Shown in pieces: positions 59,544 to 64,000 of a stretch of DNA of 64,000 nt. The position numbers were made by a program, and so were the translations under genes. The number at the start of each line of letters is the position of its first letter. Within the stretch, counting starts at the first letter, position 1. Below the pieces are notes generated by a model, which was given only the letters and a program-made list of their open reading frames with translations, was not told where the DNA came from and searched no databases. Source of the stretch: Acanthosoma haemorrhoidale (Eukaryota; Arthropoda; Insecta; Hemiptera; Acanthosomatidae); contig OV884014.1 of NCBI GenBank assembly GCA_930367205.1, positions 78,905,104-78,969,103 of the forward strand. Reading direction: 5' to 3'.

Positions 59544-59855
59544 AGTGGCAGCTGTTCAACACTTAAGCGGACACTCTAGTCCTTGCTACTCCTTAATTGC
59601 AATTGCAGATTGTACTGTTTCTGCTGTCTATTCCTGTCCGATCATATATAATTCCTTTTGAAAAATAATTTATTTTTTGTCTAGATTTATCACATTTAAA
59701 TATCTGATTGATACCTTGCACTAGCTGTAATTTCATTTCATAAATGCATTTATTTTCGCACACATTTCCAAATGTGGTTTTATTCTAATCACAAAAAAAT
59801 AGTGTCTATTTTTCATTAGAAAGAATTCTTTCTGTTTTTTTATGTATGTATTTCT

Positions 59856-59875
59856 ATATATATATATATATATAT
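59856..59875. repeat. (TA)n microsatellite in the FAF2 3' UTR
   Basis: An uninterrupted TA repeat of about ten units, lying in the predicted 3' UTR. Confidence 0.8.
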
Positions 59876-60420
59876 TGTACTGTTATTAATTTTTTTAATT
59901 ATTGTTTGTTGACTCATATTTATTAATTTCCATGTAAAGATTTAAATTCTATACAAGTGTTATTGCAATTTTTACTTCATAAAAGCATTTTTTTTTTCAA
60001 GTTTTTGTTTTTAGTGTTAATAGTTAGATTCTCATCTAAAGATGTGAATGATCTCACAGTACACTTTTGTATCCACTAAGTTATAATTGAAGATCAATTT
60101 TATCAAAAGAACAAAGTTGAGGGAAACCTTTTTGCAAAGAGAAACCAAAAATTGTTTAAGGCAATAGAGTATATACTTTAGGGTTTTAGACGTTTGGCTC
60201 TACCGTCATCCTTTTTATTCAGTTAGGTTTTAGGCATCTTAAGTTTATCATCAAATTAATGTTTTTAAAACACAAGTCTCATTTCCAGAGCTTTTTTTTT
60301 TGAGGTCTTTTAACTTGACAATTAAGTTATTTAGGGTGTGCCCTGAATGAATTAAAACGCTCATCATTGATGTATGACATATATCATGAGAAGAGTATTT
60401 TCTGTATTTGTATATTTGTG

Positions 60421-60426
60421 AATAAA
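60421..60426 (+). terminator. Probable FAF2 polyadenylation signal
   Basis: AATAAA lies about 880 bases after the stop and is followed by a T- and GT-rich stretch (TTTCTCATTCTTTGGGTTTT), as expected downstream of a cleavage site. Confidence 0.55.
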
Positions 60427-60449
60427 ATTAAATGTTATTTCAGAATGTT

Positions 60450-61450
60450 TCTCATTCTTTGGGTTTTATTTTTTAGATAATTAGTTGTTCCATTTATAAT
60501 ATATCATTAGTAAACTGTCATATATATATATTTAAGATAAATCTTACTACAACATAAAATAACATGTTATTTAATTAATAGTATAAATAAATAAATTTTA
60601 CTTTATTGCCAAGCCCAAATGAAGAAGATTATTGCCTGTCCGTGCATCCGTGTGCTCTAGGATAGTGATTTTAAAAATGATCTTATTGATCTGAAATTTT
60701 CAAGGTATATTTAAATGAAAAAAAATCAGTTCTTTGCCTATCAACTGTCATGTTTCTCTCTGATTTGTAGCCTTCTCTAGTCACTGGTTAAAAGCTATTT
60801 AAGGTATTACTTTTATTTTTATTTTTTTACAATCGACAAATTACAGACTATAATGCAGAAAAAATTAATAATTCTAAACTCTATTTTAGTAGCCAACAAG
60901 AATAATCATCTGTGTAATGTCATTCCAGCCGATATCAATGGTTTTTTTTTTTCTCCATATTTTAGGAAAATAAGAGTTTTGTTTTCTTATAAATGAATAG
61001 CTATAATTAGAATGAAGGATTTATAGTGAAACATGCCGAGTGGTTTTTCACAATTATTTAAGAAATTTCTGAGGAGTTATGTAAGTATCTATTCTTTCTT
61101 TACTTCCTACGTTCTATATTTTGTTTTTGTATGTTCCAAAAAGTGCATTTTTTCATAATTAAAAACAGTGAGGCAAATTATGACTAGATAATAATTTTCT
61201 GTTAAATCCCCATTTATCTGTGATTTCCAATTGTGTTCAGGAAGTGAATACACTTAAAAAAGTATAATATGTAAGCATTTAAAACTCCAAAGAAAACAGC
61301 AGTATTATAAAAAAGCTCGGAAAGGGTTTCAGCACACCATCCTGGATCCTGAGTATTGAATAAGTTTTATTTAAGCCAAGGCTCGATCAAGTGTAAGGGT
61401 ATTGAGTGAAGTGAAGTAATTCTTAAATTATTTTTTCCCAAGCCTTTCTG
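60450..61450. other. AT-rich intergenic stretch
   Basis: No coding region or repeat is recognised downstream of FAF2. Confidence 0.45.
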
Positions 61451-61461
61451 TCCACCAGCTC

Positions 61462-61634
61462 TTTTTTTTTTTTAATTCAAATCCCCTTTTATTTTTACAT
61501 ACAAATGAACAAGATTTTACAATTTTCTCTTGCTGCATTTGAAGGAGGTAAGATTTACAAATACAAATATCTTTTTGAAGTTAAAAGGTCAATAAACAAT
61601 ATACAAGACCACCTGATGGGGCTCACTTTCAGTT
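61462..61634 (-). mobile_element. 5'-truncated LINE 3' end with target duplication
   Basis: Begins at a poly-T run and is flanked by the direct repeat CACCAGCTC (61453-61461 and 61635-61643). Its body shares TGCATTTGAAGGAG and TGATGGGGCTCAC(T/C)TTCAG with the 3' untranslated part of the larger LINE at 62941-64000. Both are therefore from one family, and this copy is only 173 bp. Confidence 0.85.
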
Positions 61635-61649
61635 CACCAGCTCCTGTCT

Positions 61650-62116
61650 GAATGACCCACACTAATCCAATTAACATTTACATATAGTTAAGGTTGTCTT
61701 ATCCACACAGTATTTTTTCCAGACTTTGTGGTTGTGTGTGTTCCAAGTTTGGTGTAAATTACTCCTGGCATTAATATCCTGGACTACACTACACACACAT
61801 ATCCCTTTATATAGATTTACATTCATTAATATCAATGATATTATATTGGGAACTAACTTTTAAAAAAATAGCAAATTACCTGCATTGTAGTGCCATCTGT
61901 TGAGTGAAAAGAGACCAGCTCCAGTACAGGCTGGCAAGAGAGAGATATTTAGAGTAAGAGAGGAGAGTAATTCATTACAAAAATTGACATACATCGCTGT
62001 CTGTTGGCAGGTAATAGGAACTAAACAGTAATATTTGGCATTTCTATTGCACTGAGGCGCATTTTGTTTAGAACTAACTGATCCTAATACCGGTATTTCT
62101 CTAATTTTCGGAAGAT
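61650..62116. other. Non-coding stretch upstream of LINE ORF1
   Basis: The right end (from about 61900) is probably the 5' untranslated region of the LINE whose ORF1 starts at 62117. Nothing else is recognised. Confidence 0.35.
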
Positions 62117-62940
62117 ATGGAAGTGGCTACTTCCAGAAAGCAGCCGGCTACCACGCCACCAACTCTGAACAGCGAAGAGGACTTCGTTGTCCCAAAAAAA
62201 TACAGCGAAGGCCAAGCGAACTGCTAAAAAGATGCCGACTAAGCTCACTAGCGAGTCTCCGAAAGCCCAAAGCCAACACCAGTAATCGTCTCAGGAGAAA
62301 CAACTACCACCCTGGCCCAGATGCTCAAAGCAGCAAATGTAACAGGTTTCGCCCTAAGGAAGACGAAAGAGGACGTCACTATTTACCCTGAAGTGGAGAA
62401 CGACAGACTGGACATAGTGTGGACGCTCCAACAAGCAGGAAGAGAGTTCCACTCCTTCACCCCAAGAGGTCGGAGACTCCAGGACCCAAGAATAAGAAGT
62501 ATCTAAGATGTCCAGGAGGACACAAATACTATTATAGAAACAATAATAGAGGTATAGCCTGATGTCATAGATATCCGAAGGCTAAAAAAGACGGACCCCA
62601 GTGGACAGAAGATTGAGATATCCCCGGTTCTAATCACAACCAAACCCTCAGTAACGCTCAACAGTATGAAGAGGCTACGTGCCGTAAACCACGTGTTAGT
62701 GAGAGTGGCGACCTTCAAGGAACAACGGGTGCCTCCCAGTGTTATCGATGTCCGGAGTTCGGCCACACCCGAAACCATTGCGGCCGAAAAATAAAGTGTG
62801 CGGGACCACACGAGGTGGCCCAATGTCCCAGAAATGAGACTGCTCCATTGAAGTGTTGAAACTGTGGCGAGGCGCATGCTGCCTCCTGCAGAGGCTGCAC
62901 GAAGAGAAAGGAGAGCCTCGCCAGAATAAGACCAGCCAGC
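62117..62940 (+). mobile_element. Jockey-like LINE ORF1 (gag), interrupted
   Basis: ATG at 62117 starts MEVATSRKQPATTPPTLNSE. One frame change (about 62200) leads into a Lys-rich leader (KAKRTAKKMPTKLTSESPKA) and then a 61-codon frame (62321-62506). At 62740-62900 there are CYRCPEFGHTRNHCGRKIKC, GPHEVAQCP and CGEAHAASCRGC, a triple CCHC zinc-knuckle array typical of jockey-clade ORF1. A stop interrupts the array at 62857-62859. The reading is cut at 62940 by the poly-A end of another LINE. Confidence 0.8.
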
Positions 62941-64000
62941 TATTTTTTTTTTTTCCCCCCCCCTAAACCCCTTGAATTTATACAATGAAAAATATTAATA
63001 AGATACTTTGCAAATTTCTCCTCATTCTGCTATGCGCAGATGCATTTGAAGGAGTTCGGGTTACTCAATAATACAGGTTGTGGTTAAAATACAATAACGT
63101 GAAAACAAATCTAGGTGATGGGGCTCACCTTCAGTTTAAAAAATGGGAGAAAAAACTTACGAACTAAAAACTATACCTAGAACCTAAAACTAAAGCGTTC
63201 CAGCCACTACAGCGTCCTGCCATCGATGGGGGAACGGAGCGGGGGTTATTGTGTTACCGGGTTTGTCAGGTATTGTAGTGAGTCGAAAAATTTGATATGT
63301 CTACGTTGGATGAACTCATCCACCGTAGGCAGCTCAAAGATCTCGTGAAGCTCACTGTTGCTCCGCAGCTCGAACGAAGTACCTCTCATCAGTATACCGT
63401 TTTGGAATTGTTGGAGTTTCTTAGCTGTCGTATACGTCAGATGACAAAAACGCGGTGCACCATACAGCAGAGTAGGCTTGAGTATGCTCTTGTAAATCAG
63501 TAGCTTGAGACGCAGTGAAGATTGGGGGAAGTCAATAAGTGCGTAAGCCGGTAAGACTTCATGCGTGTATGCTTCAACTTCTTCGCAAAATGGTTACTAA
63601 AATGGAGGTGTCTGTCCATTTTAATTCCCAGATATACTAGGTCGTTGGCTGGTGAATTTTCCTCCGTTCCTACTATGTAACTAGTAGGTAGCGGGCTTTT
63701 CCCCTTTTGAAAAGAGAAAATTACGCAGTCAGTCTTACCCGCGTTTACACAGATATTGAGTCTCCCCAATCTCTCACTGATCTGGTTACAGGCTACTTCA
63801 GCCTTTCTTAGTGCTACCTTAGCGCTCAAGCTGCTACTGTACACCGCTATGTCATCTGCGAAAGCATTAACTGTGGTATTTTTGTACCGGGCTTCGACAA
63901 TCTCAGACGTGTATACGTTGAATAGTACAGGGGATAAGACGGCTTCTTGGGATACTCCATAGGTCAGTGGCAAAGCTTCGAAGTAGCTGTCACCCACCCG
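62941..64000 (-). mobile_element. Jockey-type LINE, 3' part, running off the window
   Basis: Starts on the minus strand beyond the window edge. The 166-codon frame at 63497-63997 has YGVSQEAVLSPVLFNVYTSE, with Ala-Val where Gly-Ser is usual, and VNAFADDIAVYSSS, the FADD catalytic box. It also has LNICVNAGKTDCVIFS and YLGIKMDRHLHFSNHF. After a frame change it continues with LIYKSILKPTLLYGAPRFCH to about 63260. The 3' untranslated region follows, with a poly-A tail at 62943-62954. It is a pseudogene inserted into the neighbouring LINE ORF1. Confidence 0.88.

Noticed and set aside
62503..62985. 160-codon minus-strand gene
   Set aside because: It is the antisense of the jockey-like ORF1 with its zinc knuckles; the plus strand explains it.
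1..64000. CRISPR arrays, phage genes, toxin-antitoxin or other prokaryotic systems
   Set aside because: None seen. Spliced genes, polyadenylation signals and insect-type transposons throughout indicate a nuclear genome.

Overview
This is a piece of an animal nuclear genome, almost certainly an arthropod and most likely an insect. It is AT-rich, its genes are split by GT-AG introns, and it carries insect-typical transposons: mariner, piggyBac, Merlin, Tc-like and pogo-like DNA elements, Ty3/gypsy elements, and jockey- and R1-like LINEs. The order cannot be fixed from the sequence. No prokaryotic operon, CRISPR array or phage feature was seen.

Four conserved housekeeping genes can be followed from start to stop, and all four stay in frame across every junction. 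They are SNRNP40 (U5 snRNP 40 kDa WD40 protein, + strand, 7 exons, 334 aa, 14715-20581); RpL27A (ribosomal protein uL15, + strand, 5 exons, 148 aa, 30716-32770); eEF1-delta (guanine-exchange subunit of elongation factor 1, - strand, 8 core exons, 274 aa, 35995-49488); and FAF2/UBXD8 (ER/lipid-droplet p97 adaptor, + strand, 9 exons, 436 aa, 51256-59543). The eEF1-delta locus also holds two large open phase-0 blocks (170 and 100 codons) between its first two core exons. They could be cassette exons giving a long isoform of about 544 aa. Each gene belongs to a basic pathway (splicing, ribosome, elongation, ER-associated degradation), with no sign of operon-like cooperation. eEF1-delta and FAF2 are divergent, with start codons about 1.8 kb apart.

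Nearly everything else is transposon debris. 1-14 kb: a SINE-like element with a decayed tRNA head, a gypsy integrase remnant, a mariner 3' remnant, and a degraded minus-strand gypsy element between short direct repeats (10894-14096). 16-20.5 kb: transposase and integrase fragments inside SNRNP40 introns. 21.3-30.1 kb: a double foldback, a decayed LINE reverse transcriptase, an open but core-deleted Merlin transposase, and a gypsy element with both LTRs recognisable, interrupted by an R1-like LINE tail with a target-site duplication. 36-46.5 kb: eEF1-delta introns with a Tc-like relic, a 173-bp piggyBac MITE, a multi-level nested insertion (inverted-repeat element > piggyBac > unknown repeat > LINE tail) and a complete-ended mariner. 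52-53.5 kb: a pogo/Tigger-like relic in a FAF2 intron. 61.4-64 kb: two LINE 3' ends of one family, one of them inserted into a jockey-like ORF1.

The observations most worth checking are the putative long-isoform exons of eEF1-delta, the nested insertion with readable target duplications, the piggyBac parent/MITE pair, the open Merlin-derived ORF, and a pre-miRNA-like hairpin in a FAF2 intron.
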